64,000 bases of DNA from Methylococcaceae bacterium (lineage in GTDB: Bacteria > Pseudomonadota > Gammaproteobacteria > Methylococcales > Methylomonadaceae), in contig JABFSH010000023.1 of NCBI GenBank assembly GCA_013140705.1, positions 1 through 64,000 on the forward strand. The letters are read 5' to 3'. The position numbers and the translations under genes are program-made. Below, in pieces: positions 42,897 through 51,069 of the stretch. Numbering within the stretch: position 1 is the stretch's first letter; every line of letters starts with the position of its first letter. Under the pieces are notes generated by a model. The model was not told where the DNA came from. It saw only the letters and a list, made by a program, of their open reading frames with translations, and did no database searches.

Positions 42897-43135
42897 TTGC
42901 ATAGGGTATCGAGTGTATTTCAGAAGCTGGGTACTAGTAGTCCTGTATTCATCCTTGTAGTTTACTTCCTACAGGCGTGTAACACCAGTTACTTATATCA
43001 GGTGCCCGGACCGGGCCTGTCGGTTAGAGTAATTACCGATCCATAAAAGAATACGCTATCCTATTGTTCGAAAAGAAAAGAAGGGAATCTCACTTAATCT
43101 ATTGATTGCACGTATCTATTTTTTAAAAAAATTTA

Positions 43136-44062
43136 ATGAAATCCCTTTATTACACCCATCCGGATTTTCTTCTGCATGATACAGGCTCAAACCACCCTGA
43201 ATGCGCTGATCGTCTTAGAAGCATTTCTCAAATACTGGAAACACCGGCTTTTTCAGAATTAATCAAAAAATCACCGCCTCTGGGCACAGAACAGCAAATT
43301 AGCCTCGTTCACCCGCTCAGATATATTGAAACACTCCGCAAAGCCATTCCGGAACTAGGTCTGCATTTTTTAGACCCGGATACCGTGCTATCGCCAATGT
43401 CCTTCCAGGCCGCACTCCGAGCTGTTGGCGCAGTTTGCGATGCCGTTGATCAAGTATTAATCGGAAAAGCGAACAATGCCTTTTGCGCCCTTCGCCCACC
43501 AGGCCACCATGCTGAACCTGAGCGAGCCATGGGTTTTTGCCTGTTTAACAATATCGCAATTGCCGCTCAGTATGCGCTCCACCATTATCAACTAGACCGT
43601 GTCGCGATTGTGGATTTCGATGTTCATCACGGCAATGGCACGCAAGCTGCCTTTTATAATCAAGCCAATGTGCTGTACGCGTCCAGTCATGAAATGCCCA
43701 ATTACCCGGGCACTGGCTTTCCAAACGAAAAAGGGATGGATAACATTATTAATGTCCCGCTTGAAAGCGGCGATACCGGCGTTGAATTCAGAGAAAAGTA
43801 CAGTCGTGTTATTCTGCCCGCCCTCAATCACTTCAAACCCGATTTACTATTGATTTCAGCAGGTTTTGATGCTCACCAGCAAGATCCGTTATCTTCAATC
43901 AATCTACACGAAAATGATTTTCAGTGGATCACTCAGGAATTAATGAATATTGCTGATCACCATTGCCAACGCCGGATTATTTCAGTCCTGGAAGGTGGCT
44001 ATCATTTGCAGGCATTGGCATCGAGCGTTGCCACACATGTTAAAACCTTGATGAACGGATAA
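43136..44062 (+). CDS. Histone deacetylase-like amidohydrolase
   Basis: Class II HDAC/acetoin-utilisation-type deacetylase of 308 residues. All key elements are present: HPECADRL near the start, RPPGHHAEPERAMGFCLFNN with the His pair, the zinc ligands in IVDFDVHHGNGTQ and SAGFDAHQQDPL, and the late GGYH Tyr. Bacterial members deacetylate acetyl-lysine proteins or acetylpolyamines; the substrate here is unknown. ATG at 43136 with an A-rich upstream region. It lies between the IS630 fragment and the rpsF promoter. Confidence 0.88.
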   Translation: MKSLYYTHPDFLLHDTGSNHPECADRLRSISQILETPAFSELIKKSPPLGTEQQISLVHPLRYIETLRKAIPELGLHFLDPDTVLSPMSFQAALRAVGAVCDAVDQVLIGKANNAFCALRPPGHHAEPERAMGFCLFNNIAIAAQYALHHYQLDRVAIVDFDVHHGNGTQAAFYNQANVLYASSHEMPNYPGTGFPNEKGMDNIINVPLESGDTGVEFREKYSRVILPALNHFKPDLLLISAGFDAHQQDPLSSINLHENDFQWITQELMNIADHHCQRRIISVLEGGYHLQALASSVATHVKTLMNG

Positions 44063-44082
44063 CACCGTGATTATTCTAATGC

Positions 44083-44111
44083 TTTTCAAAAACCAAAAAT
44101 AGACATATAAT
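44083..44111 (+). promoter_or_regulatory. Sigma-70 promoter for the rpsF operon
   Basis: TTTTCA (44083-44088) and TATAAT (44106-44111) are separated by 17 bases. The -10 is a perfect consensus preceded by an A-rich spacer. It is 87 bases before the rpsF start codon and after the deacetylase stop. Confidence 0.65.
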
Positions 44112-44136
44112 GCCCGGTTCAACGGAGCATCCCGCT

Positions 44137-44170
44137 CCTCCTTGCTTTACCATCTCTATAAAGACGGAGG
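44137..44170 (+). promoter_or_regulatory. Leader hairpin before rpsF (possible S6:S18 autoregulatory site)
   Basis: CCTCC (44137-44141) and CTTTA (44145-44149) pair with TAAAG (44159-44163) and GGAGG (44166-44170), leaving an internal loop TTG/AC. A hairpin in the rpsF leader bound by the S6:S18 complex is known in many bacteria. The conserved CCG element of that motif is not clearly present here, so assignment is tentative. Confidence 0.4.
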
Positions 44171-44197
44171 TGGAAGGCTTAACCATAAGGAAACACA

Positions 44198-44659
44198 ATG
44201 CGACATTATGAAATTGTCTTTTTAGTTCATCCTGATCAAAGCGCTCAGGTTCCGGCAATGATTGAACGTTACAAAGCAACCATTGAAGGCGCATCCGGCG
44301 CCATCCATCGCCTGGAAGATTGGGGCCGCAGACACTTGGCTTATCCGATCAACAAAGTTCACAAGGCACATTATGTGTTGATGAATATTGAATGTGACCA
44401 GGCAACGCTGGCAGACCTGGAAAGCGGCTTCCGTTTTAACGATGCGATTTTACGCAGCATGACACTTCTGCAAAAACACGCCATCACCGAACCCTCGCCA
44501 ATTGCCACATCAACCGCAGAAGAAAACAAAGCGGCCGAAACACGCGCCAGAGATGCAGCCGCCAGAGAAGCCGCCGCCGCAAAAGCAGCTGATGCCGACG
44601 ATCTTGATGATCTGGACATCGATGAAGACTTCGACGCCAGCGACATCATCGCTGAGTAA
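44198..44659 (+). CDS. rpsF: 30S ribosomal protein S6
   Basis: 153 residues. The N-terminal 95 residues are canonical S6 ([28 protein letters not shown] with the RNA/S18-binding stretch). The C-terminal 55 residues are an alanine-rich, then strongly acidic tail ([18 protein letters not shown]) longer than in most relatives; enterobacterial S6 is post-translationally glutamylated at its tail. AAGGAAACACA ribosome binding site. First gene of rpsF-rpsR-DUF2232-rplI. Confidence 0.95.
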   Translation: MRHYEIVFLVHPDQSAQVPAMIERYKATIEGASGAIHRLEDWGRRHLAYPINKVHKAHYVLMNIECDQATLADLESGFRFNDAILRSMTLLQKHAITEPSPIATSTAEENKAAETRARDAAAREAAAAKAADADDLDDLDIDEDFDASDIIAE

Positions 44660-44690
44660 ACTCAATCACGCTTAAATAACGAGGATTAAT

Positions 44691-44918
44691 ATGGCACGCA
44701 ACATCAGACGCAAAAAATTCTGCCGCTTCAACTCAGAAAACGGCACTCAAATCGATTATAAAAACCTGGATTTATTAAGCGATTACGTTACCGAAACCGG
44801 TAAAATCGTTCCCAGCCGCATTACCGGCACAGGTGCAAAGTATCAAAGACAATTGTGCATCGCAATTAAACGTGCCCGTTTTATTGCATTACTGCCTTTC
44901 TGCGACGCGCACAAATAA
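44691..44918 (+). CDS. rpsR: 30S ribosomal protein S18
   Basis: 75 residues, full-length: [33 protein letters not shown] and [14 protein letters not shown] are canonical. The single Cys in KFCRF is the usual one. It follows rpsF by 31 bases with AACGAGGATTA as ribosome binding site. It forms a heterodimer with S6 on the 30S platform. Confidence 0.96.
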   Translation: MARNIRRKKFCRFNSENGTQIDYKNLDLLSDYVTETGKIVPSRITGTGAKYQRQLCIAIKRARFIALLPFCDAHK

Positions 44919-44936
44919 CAATCGGAAGTACGCTCA

Positions 44937-45821
44937 GTGGGTTTTTTAGCCTCTTATATAATGCGAGGACGCGTGCAAGCCATGATAGTGGCTTCTACCC
45001 TTGCATTGTTGTCGCTAATTGTCCCACCTGTCAGTGTCGTGAGTTCCGCCACGGTGGCACTGGTTACACTAAGACTCGGTGCATTGGACGGCTTGTCCGT
45101 TTTAGGTTGTTCAAGTATTGCTGCAGGGCTGCTGGGATTTTTCCTTATCGGGAATTATCAGTTTGCGCTCATGTATGTCATGGTGTTGTGGATCCCGGTC
45201 TGGTTGATTTCGATTGTGCTCAGAGAGGGACGGCATTTATCGCTAGCCATTGAAATTGCCATATTACTGGGTGTCCTGGGTGTTATTGGTTTTTATCTGT
45301 ATGCGGATGGACCAACCGATCTATGGAAGCAAATTCTTACTCAAATGGTGCCTGCCAACGCGCCTGTGGAAAACATTCAGCACACCATCGACCTGCTAGC
45401 TCATTTCATGACGGGCGTGGTGGCTGCAGGCTCAGTATTCGGGTTGCTTTTTGGACTGTTTCTTGGTCGCTATTGGCAAGCATTGCTTTACTATCCAGGT
45501 GGTTTCAAAGCAGAGTTTCTCTCTTTGAAAACACAACCGAGGCTGGCTTTGGCAAGCATGGCAATCATCGCTTTTGCTTGGGCTGCGCCTGGTATGCTCT
45601 CAGAAATAGCCTGGAATGTTACGATCCTGCTGTTTGTTTTGTATACCTTTATCGGCTCATCGATATTACATGCGGTATTTACCAACATGAAGCTCGGCCG
45701 CTATATGATTCCGATGTTTTATGTAACCCTGTTGATCATACCACATGCGATGCTGCCGGTTGCTTTAGTCGGCCTCATCGATCCATGGCTGAACTTACGA
45801 AATAAAATTAAATTACATTAA
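44937..45821 (+). CDS. DUF2232 membrane protein
   Basis: About 294 residues with seven or eight hydrophobic segments and almost no soluble domain, the pattern of the DUF2232 (YybS-like) family. In many gammaproteobacteria a gene of this family sits between rpsR and rplI, as here. Function unknown. The first usable start is GTG at 44937, with CGGAAGTACGCTCA upstream (GGAAG as ribosome binding site). An ATG at 44961 would shorten the protein by eight residues. Confidence 0.78.
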   Translation: MGFLASYIMRGRVQAMIVASTLALLSLIVPPVSVVSSATVALVTLRLGALDGLSVLGCSSIAAGLLGFFLIGNYQFALMYVMVLWIPVWLISIVLREGRHLSLAIEIAILLGVLGVIGFYLYADGPTDLWKQILTQMVPANAPVENIQHTIDLLAHFMTGVVAAGSVFGLLFGLFLGRYWQALLYYPGGFKAEFLSLKTQPRLALASMAIIAFAWAAPGMLSEIAWNVTILLFVLYTFIGSSILHAVFTNMKLGRYMIPMFYVTLLIIPHAMLPVALVGLIDPWLNLRNKIKLH

Positions 45822-45872
45822 TACGCCAATTGGCACAATGAATCGGTTAATACCCGAAAGAGAGACACTACG

Positions 45873-46319
45873 ATGGAAGTCATTCTTCTTGAAAAAATAA
45901 CCAACCTGGGTAATCTGGGCGACAAAGTCAATGTTAAAGCTGGATACGGCAGAAACTACCTGGTTCCTCAAGGCAAGGCGGCGATTGCTACTGCTAAAAA
46001 AATTGCCGAGTTTGAAGAGCGCCGTGCAGAACTTGAAAAGGCAGCCATTGAAAAGCTGAACGCTGCCCAAGCGCGGGCGACTGCTTTAGGCAAGCTTGAA
46101 GTTGTCATCAAACACAAAGCCGGTGACGAAGGCAAATTGTTTGGATCAGTCGGCACGCACAACATTGCCGATGCCATCACTGCTGCAGGTTCTCCGGTTG
46201 AAAAGCAGGAAATTCGTTTGCCACAAGGCGTTATCCGCCATGTCGGTGACTATGCCATTGATATTCATCTGCATGCGGATGTTATCGCGACACTGAATAT
46301 TAAGATCGCCGCAGAATAA
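45873..46319 (+). CDS. rplI: 50S ribosomal protein L9
   Basis: 148 residues, standard. The N-terminal domain reads [19 protein letters not shown] and [15 protein letters not shown], joined by a long helix to the C-terminal rRNA-binding domain ([31 protein letters not shown]). GAAAGAGAGACACTACG precedes the ATG. Last gene of the r-protein unit; a palindromic repeat follows. Confidence 0.96.
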   Translation: MEVILLEKITNLGNLGDKVNVKAGYGRNYLVPQGKAAIATAKKIAEFEERRAELEKAAIEKLNAAQARATALGKLEVVIKHKAGDEGKLFGSVGTHNIADAITAAGSPVEKQEIRLPQGVIRHVGDYAIDIHLHADVIATLNIKIAAE

Positions 46320-46324
46320 TATTT

Positions 46325-46379
46325 AAGGTACAAGGCAAAAGGTGAAAGGCGAAACTCGTACCTTTCATCTTGAACCTTG
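46325..46379. repeat. AAGG/CCTT imperfect palindrome between rplI and waaA
   Basis: AAGGTACAAGGCAAAAGGTG and the reverse complement of CACC..TACCTTTCATCTTGAACCTT match at about 15 of 20 positions. It resembles the element inside gspH (AAGGCCAAAGG units). It could be the transcription end of the rplI operon. Confidence 0.5.
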
Positions 46380-46393
46380 CAACTTTTTTAAAT

Positions 46394-47665
46394 ATGCGCG
46401 CGCTTTATTCCCTTCTCTTTTTCCTGCTCATCCCCTTTATACTCATTCGTCTGCTCTGGCGAAGTATTAAAGCGCCTGCTTATCGGCACCGCTGGCACGA
46501 ACGCCTTGGTTTTTACCCTAATTCACCGCATAGAATTGATATTTGGTTTCATGCTGTTTCAGTGGGCGAGGCAGAAGCCGTATTCCCCTTAGTAAGAAAA
46601 ATTCAACACCATCATCCTGACGCAAGGCTGTTAATTACCACCACGACACCTACTGGTTCGGCTCGGGTAACGTCAACACTTCAGGATACCGTAGAACATG
46701 TTTACTTGCCGTACGATATTCCCATCGTGATAAACCGTTTCATGCTGCACTTTAATCCTAGGATAGGGGTCATCATGGAAACTGAAATATGGCCTAATCT
46801 GTTTGCGGCTTGCGGAGCTCACAAAATTCCGCTGTATATCATCAACGCACGCTTATCCGAAAAATCATCACGTGGTTATCAAAAAATACCGTCACTGATC
46901 CAACCTGCTTTAGCTAACGTAGAATTGATAGGCACACAATCTAAAGAGGATGCCGACCGGTTTATCACCATCGGGGCGCCCCCGGATATCGTAAAAACGT
47001 TAGGCAATATAAAATATGATGTTGAAATCCCGCAAACCATTGTTGTCCAGGGTTTGCAGTTGAAAGAAGACTTGTTTGCAGAACGATTTGTCTGGCTGAT
47101 TGCCAGCACCCACAAAGGCGAAGAAATACTATTTCTGGATATCTTCAAGGAGTTGAAAGCAAAAATCCCTGCCTTGTTACTGGTATTCGTACCCAGACAC
47201 CCTGAGCGTTTTGGCGAAGTAAAAAAACTTTGTGAACTTCAAAACTTCAATGTAATTACCCGCACGTCCCAATTGGCAACTTCGCCGCAAACCGACATCT
47301 ACCTGGTTGACACAATGGGCGAACTTAAAATGTTTTATGCCGCCGCTGATAGTGCTTTTGTCGGCGGCAGCATGGTGCCGAAAGGTGGGCATAACATACT
47401 GGAAGCGGCGGCTATCGGCGTTCCAGTGCTGTTCGGCCCATTTATGTCGAACTTCAAAGACATTGCCCATGGTGTCCTAAAACACCAGGCGGGCATTCAG
47501 TGCCCGGACAAAGAAGCCGTTATCGCAGCGATGTTGAATTTATACACCCGAGCGGATGATCGACAAGCATTAATAGCGAAGGGTAAACGCTTCATTGATC
47601 AAAATCAGGGCGCCATCCATCGAATTTATACAATATTAGAACAGGCGCTAAATAAAATTAATTAG
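46394..47665 (+). CDS. waaA: Kdo transferase (3-deoxy-D-manno-octulosonic acid transferase)
   Basis: About 423 residues, GT30 family. An N-terminal membrane anchor (LYSLLFFLLIPFILIRLLW) is followed by the family motif IWFHAVSVGEAEAVFPLV with its catalytic Glu, METEIWPN, and the donor-site FVGGSMVPKGGHNILEAAA. It adds Kdo residues to lipid A precursor. An in-frame TTG lies 24 bases earlier inside the repeat; the ATG at 46394 gives the usual N-terminus. Confidence 0.92.
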   Translation: MRALYSLLFFLLIPFILIRLLWRSIKAPAYRHRWHERLGFYPNSPHRIDIWFHAVSVGEAEAVFPLVRKIQHHHPDARLLITTTTPTGSARVTSTLQDTVEHVYLPYDIPIVINRFMLHFNPRIGVIMETEIWPNLFAACGAHKIPLYIINARLSEKSSRGYQKIPSLIQPALANVELIGTQSKEDADRFITIGAPPDIVKTLGNIKYDVEIPQTIVVQGLQLKEDLFAERFVWLIASTHKGEEILFLDIFKELKAKIPALLLVFVPRHPERFGEVKKLCELQNFNVITRTSQLATSPQTDIYLVDTMGELKMFYAAADSAFVGGSMVPKGGHNILEAAAIGVPVLFGPFMSNFKDIAHGVLKHQAGIQCPDKEAVIAAMLNLYTRADDRQALIAKGKRFIDQNQGAIHRIYTILEQALNKIN

Positions 47666-47676
47666 CCGTTGCCACC

Positions 47677-48558
47677 CTACTTTTGCGGCAACGCGCCAGG
47701 ATCTGTTATTCCACCGATTATTTCACCCAGCCTGACAAGCTTCTCGGCTTGAAATCCCTCATTCCACTGCACTTTATCCTTACCAAACAAAACAATAATC
47801 GTGGAACCCATGTTGAAGCGGCCCATTTCTTCACCGAGTTTTAGAACCGGTGCATTTTCCCGATACTTCCAGCTTTTTACTGCTGTAATAGTAGGTGGTG
47901 ATACGACGCCATGCCAAACGGTTTCAATGCTGGACACAAAGATGGCGCCCACCAGCACTAAGGCCATCGAACCCGCTTCGGTATCAAAGATGGCGGCAAC
48001 TCTTTCGTTTCTGGCAAACAGGCCCGGTACAGAATTCGTGGTGGCCGTATTGACACTAAATAAGCGACCGGGAATATGAACCATTTCCCTCAGTGTTCCG
48101 GTCAACGGCATGTGCAGGCGATGATAATCTTTGGGAGACAGGTAAATGGTCGTAAACACGCCATTGCTAAACGGCTCGGCGCGCTCAGCACTGCCTCCCA
48201 GGAGATCGACTGCGGAAAAGCTTTTACCCTTGGCCTGGAAAATTTGACCGTCTGTAATAGCGCCAGCCTGACTCACCGCACCATCCGCCGGACTGACAAC
48301 CGCATGCTTTTCAGAAGAAAATAATCTAGCGTCAGGGCGAAGTTGGCGGGTAAAAAAGTGATTGAAACTCTTATAGGCATTTATATCGGTTACCAACGCT
48401 TCACCCATGTTGACGCCGTAATGCCTGATGATTTGCTTGATGAACAGATTTTTCCAGACTTTGTTTTCCGAATGCGTCAGTCTGGCCATCATTCTGGATA
48501 AAGCGTGGTGCGGCAAGATATATTGAGGTAAAGTCGTTAGTGTTTCTTTAATGTTCAT
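47677..48558 (-). CDS. psd: Phosphatidylserine decarboxylase proenzyme
   Basis: 293 residues. It makes phosphatidylethanolamine. The self-cleavage site is MGST (Gly251-Ser252), where many enzymes have LGST; cleavage creates the pyruvoyl group on the small C-terminal subunit. Also visible are VVSPADGAVSQAG, the DYHRLHMPLTG active-site His region and FARNERVA. The start overlaps the end of the FlhB-like gene by 4 bases (ATGA). Confidence 0.94.
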   Translation of the reverse strand: MNIKETLTTLPQYILPHHALSRMMARLTHSENKVWKNLFIKQIIRHYGVNMGEALVTDINAYKSFNHFFTRQLRPDARLFSSEKHAVVSPADGAVSQAGAITDGQIFQAKGKSFSAVDLLGGSAERAEPFSNGVFTTIYLSPKDYHRLHMPLTGTLREMVHIPGRLFSVNTATTNSVPGLFARNERVAAIFDTEAGSMALVLVGAIFVSSIETVWHGVVSPPTITAVKSWKYRENAPVLKLGEEMGRFNMGSTIIVLFGKDKVQWNEGFQAEKLVRLGEIIGGITDPGALPQK

Positions 48559-48839
48559 AGAGGAGAATTGTCGGGGGTTTTACCGCTTAAAAAATACGCA
48601 AAAGCCAGTACTTCGGCGACAGCCTTATAAAGTTCATTGGGAATTTCATCGCCTAGTGGTATCTGAGCCAGGATTTTTACCAACTCCGGCTCGGTTTGCA
48701 GCGGAATTCCGTGCTGTTCAGCCAGGCTAAGGATTTGTTCAGCGGTAAATCCCGACCCTTTGGCAGTAACCCTGGGCGCATTGTTACCATCATATTTTAA
48801 CGCGACCGCAATGTCCGAGGTGTAGTAGGTCTTGGCCAT
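48555..48839 (-). CDS. FlhB C-terminal domain-like protein (orphan)
   Basis: 94 residues corresponding to the part of FlhB/YscU downstream of the autocleavage loop: SDIAVALKYDGNNAPRVTAKG, then EQHGIPLQTEPELVKIL, LGDEIPNELYKAVAEVLAF. The NPTH cleavage motif and membrane domain are absent. Such FlhB-like (FhlB) orphans occur in many proteobacteria, with a flagellar export role in some. No other flagellar gene is in the window. It overlaps psd. Confidence 0.82.
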   Translation of the reverse strand: MAKTYYTSDIAVALKYDGNNAPRVTAKGSGFTAEQILSLAEQHGIPLQTEPELVKILAQIPLGDEIPNELYKAVAEVLAFAYFLSGKTPDNSPL

Positions 48840-48844
48840 TGAAT

Positions 48845-49234
48845 TCAGGGAAGATTTACCGGTTCAGGTGGTATCCAGGTTTGATTTCTGTGCTCGGCGA
48901 CCACCGTTGTGTAAATGCCGCCGCGAACATTGAATTCAGCGCGAATCCGAATAAAATTCGGTGATAGCGCCTTGACCAGATCGCTCAACATCTCATTGGT
49001 CACGGCTTCGTGGAATGCTCCCTGATCACGAAAAGACCACATATAGAGCTTAAGGGCCTTAAGTTCCACGCAGAGCCCAGCGGGGACGTATTCGATCAAT
49101 ATATTGGCAAAATCAGGCTGTCCGGTCTTCGGACACAGACAGGTGAACTCGGGAATTTCGATACGTATCGTATAATCTCTATCGGGCTGCGGGTTAATAA
49201 ACGTTTCTAGCGCTTTGCTTGGCTTGGTTGTCAT
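48845..49234 (-). CDS. queF: NADPH-dependent 7-cyano-7-deazaguanine reductase QueF
   Basis: 129 residues, the short unimodular QueF form. It reduces preQ0 to preQ1 in queuosine synthesis. The catalytic Cys lies in [14 protein letters not shown], the nucleotide-binding motif is [20 protein letters not shown], and the His/Glu of that motif are present. It lies 5 bases upstream of the FlhB-like gene in the same direction, so queF, the FlhB-like gene and psd may be one unit. Confidence 0.93.
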   Translation of the reverse strand: MTTKPSKALETFINPQPDRDYTIRIEIPEFTCLCPKTGQPDFANILIEYVPAGLCVELKALKLYMWSFRDQGAFHEAVTNEMLSDLVKALSPNFIRIRAEFNVRGGIYTTVVAEHRNQTWIPPEPVNLP

Positions 49235-49481
49235 AAGTAGTGATTTTATTAATGTCTAATACCGGCTTATTCTACCAGTTATACCTTTGGAAATGCCAAA
49301 CGGTGTAAAACCGAGAGCTATCGATCTTCCCTTGAATAATTTCATGACCCGCCTTTATTCGCCTGTCAACGCAAAACAAAACGCTTGCGAAATCAGCCAA
49401 GATATTCGATACTCGCAAACTAAAAACAATGGCTGAAGAGTCATCTCATTTAGCCTAACAACACACCATTGGAGACTCACT

Positions 49482-49781
49482 ATGAGAAAAAAAATTATCT
49501 TGGGATTGGCCATCGCCGTTTGTGCAATCAATTCGTTCAATGCCCTGGCCGCTGCCGACGCTAAATATCCCGCCGCCAATTTCGAGCCTTCAGTCATCTA
49601 CATCGATAAAGACGTTAGCGCCCAATCCGCCAAAGACGACAAATATCCGGCCGCAAACTTTGAACCCAAAGTCATTTATTCCGATAGCAGCGCCAGTGAA
49701 CAAACCAGTGCGCAATCTGATGAGCAATACGATCCTAAATATCCGGCCGCCTATTTCAAACCAAAAGTCATTTACCCTTAA
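49482..49781 (+). CDS. Small secreted protein with three KYPAAxFxPxVIY repeats
   Basis: 99 residues. A clear Sec signal (MRKKIILGLAIAVCAINS..ALA) is cleaved near residue 23-24. The mature part is about 75 residues with three copies of a 13-residue motif at 28-40, 54-66 and 86-98: KYPAANFEPSVIY, KYPAANFEPKVIY and KYPAAYFKPKVIY. They are separated by Asp/Ser/Gln-rich linkers of 13 and 19 residues, and the protein ends one residue (Pro) after the last copy. No cysteine is in the mature part. I know no function for this motif. GGAGACTCACT precedes the ATG. It stands alone, flanked by a hairpin and a convergent gene. Confidence 0.85.
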   Translation: MRKKIILGLAIAVCAINSFNALAAADAKYPAANFEPSVIYIDKDVSAQSAKDDKYPAANFEPKVIYSDSSASEQTSAQSDEQYDPKYPAAYFKPKVIYP

Positions 49782-49893
49782 AATGTAAGATCCTAGAAAT
49801 GAATTGCTAACATCCTGAGATTACATAACAAGCAGTTCACTGAATTGCCGCATTTCTTCGCTTAAAGTGAAAACACCCACTTTCAGGTAACTC

Positions 49894-49923
49894 GGTAGAG
49901 ACGCAAAAATTTGCGTCTCTACC
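49894..49923. terminator. Perfect 14-bp hairpin between convergent genes
   Basis: GGTAGAGACGCAAA (49894-49907) and TTTGCGTCTCTACC (49910-49923) pair exactly around AA. It is between the KYPAA-repeat gene and the convergent HopJ-like gene and could end both. GTAGAGACGC hairpins also occur as dispersed repeats in other bacteria, so it may be a repeat that serves as a terminator. Confidence 0.6.
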
Positions 49924-49975
49924 TTGCAAATAAACCTCTGTATAACCATTTAAATGACCATCTTTTAACAGCTAT

Positions 49976-50329
49976 TTATTTGGCTACTAAAGGTTCACCT
50001 TTAAAACAAATACCATCCCAACCATAGCGCATGAAATTTCTGATGTTTTGATGCCCTGTACCCGCAGGATTATTTAACACATCCTCTCGAAAATAATCGC
50101 CAAACAAATTAAGTGTCTGTTGTTGATTAAGCTGGTGAATTCTGGCAAAGGCAAAAATTTTACAAGAACCTTCGTTAGTTCCTGCCTGATTAAGCAATTG
50201 GTCATCACCTAAACCATTGCTGAACTCAGCCGGCTGATAATGATAGTTTTCTGCAATAACGTCCATAGTTTCATCAAAACCGACCGCTATATTATTCGTT
50301 ATTTTTTCAATAAACGCTGTGAGTGACAT
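49976..50329 (-). CDS. HopJ type III effector-like protein
   Basis: 117 residues matching the HopJ family throughout: TMDVIAENYHYQPAEFSNGL, NEGSCKIFAFARIHQLNQQQ, GDYFREDVLNNPAGTGHQNI and RNFMRYGWDGICFKGEPL. The name comes from a Pseudomonas syringae effector, but the family is widespread in bacteria without type III secretion, as here, and is probably a housekeeping protein of unknown role. It stands alone, convergent with the KYPAA gene. Confidence 0.85.
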   Translation of the reverse strand: MSLTAFIEKITNNIAVGFDETMDVIAENYHYQPAEFSNGLGDDQLLNQAGTNEGSCKIFAFARIHQLNQQQTLNLFGDYFREDVLNNPAGTGHQNIRNFMRYGWDGICFKGEPLVAK

Positions 50330-50418
50330 CTAGGAGGGCAGTAAAGGCAAAGTGAATGAAAAGGCTCACGGCAATAGAGTCAAAGAACGATTTATCTCTA
50401 TTGATCGGTAAGCTATCA

Positions 50419-50904
50419 TCATGCATGTTTCATGATGCGTTCTTTTTCACGTTGCCAATCGCGATCTTTCGACGCTGCACGTTTGTCATGCAATTGCTTG
50501 CCTTTTGCCAAACCGATCTCCAGTTTGGCACGACCGTGCTTCCAGTACATCGACAACGGAATGATGGTGTAACCTTTGCGTTCAACAGCACCGATCAGTT
50601 TGTTGATTTCGTGACGATTCAACAATAGTTTTTTCTGTCTGACCGCATCCGGATTGACATGCGTCGAAGCCGACAACAGCGCTGATATATGGGCGCCGGA
50701 TAGCCAGGCTTCACCCCGTTTCAGTACCACATAGCTTTCCTTGAGCTGGATACGCCCGTCCCTGAGACTTTTAACTTCCCAGCCCTCCAGAACTATTCCT
50801 GCCTCGAATCGCTCTTCGATGAAGTATTCGTGCGTGGCCTGGCGATTGACGGCAATCGTCGGATTTTGCTGATTTTTGTTTTTTTTGGTCTTTTTATCGG
50901 CCAT
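50419..50904 (-). CDS. smpB: SsrA-binding protein SmpB
   Basis: 161 residues. It binds tmRNA for rescue of stalled ribosomes. Visible are [40 protein letters not shown], the beta-barrel [20 protein letters not shown], and the basic tail [31 protein letters not shown] that enters the mRNA channel. A poly-lysine N-terminus ([13 protein letters not shown]) is usual. Divergent from the symporter gene. Confidence 0.95.
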   Translation of the reverse strand: MADKKTKKNKNQQNPTIAVNRQATHEYFIEERFEAGIVLEGWEVKSLRDGRIQLKESYVVLKRGEAWLSGAHISALLSASTHVNPDAVRQKKLLLNRHEINKLIGAVERKGYTIIPLSMYWKHGRAKLEIGLAKGKQLHDKRAASKDRDWQREKERIMKHA

Positions 50905-51069
50905 CGTGTGCTGATTATGATTTTTAAACTGACGTAAACAAAGATTTTTGTTATTTTACCCGATATTGCTGCAATAGTCAGAAAAGCACATGGCGATGGA
51001 CGCAGACATAATGACAATAATGAAATATCCAGCCCCATGTTTACCCTTGAGTTTTTTACAGGCACTGAG

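Noticed and set aside
42897..43046. Extension of the IS630 open frame
   Set aside because: Family resemblance ends at about 42896; the remaining codons look like flanking non-coding DNA.
49560..49781. The three KYPAA repeats as a CRISPR or DNA-level tandem array
   Set aside because: The unit is coding, spacing is unequal (26 and 32 codons), and the repeats are conserved as protein; no CRISPR features occur anywhere in the window.
49976..50329. HopJ-like gene as evidence of a type III secretion effector
   Set aside because: No type III secretion genes are nearby, and the family is common in non-pathogens, so the effector name is not functional evidence.
50356..50628. Plus-strand frame opposite smpB
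   Set aside because: Shadow of the conserved smpB coding sequence.
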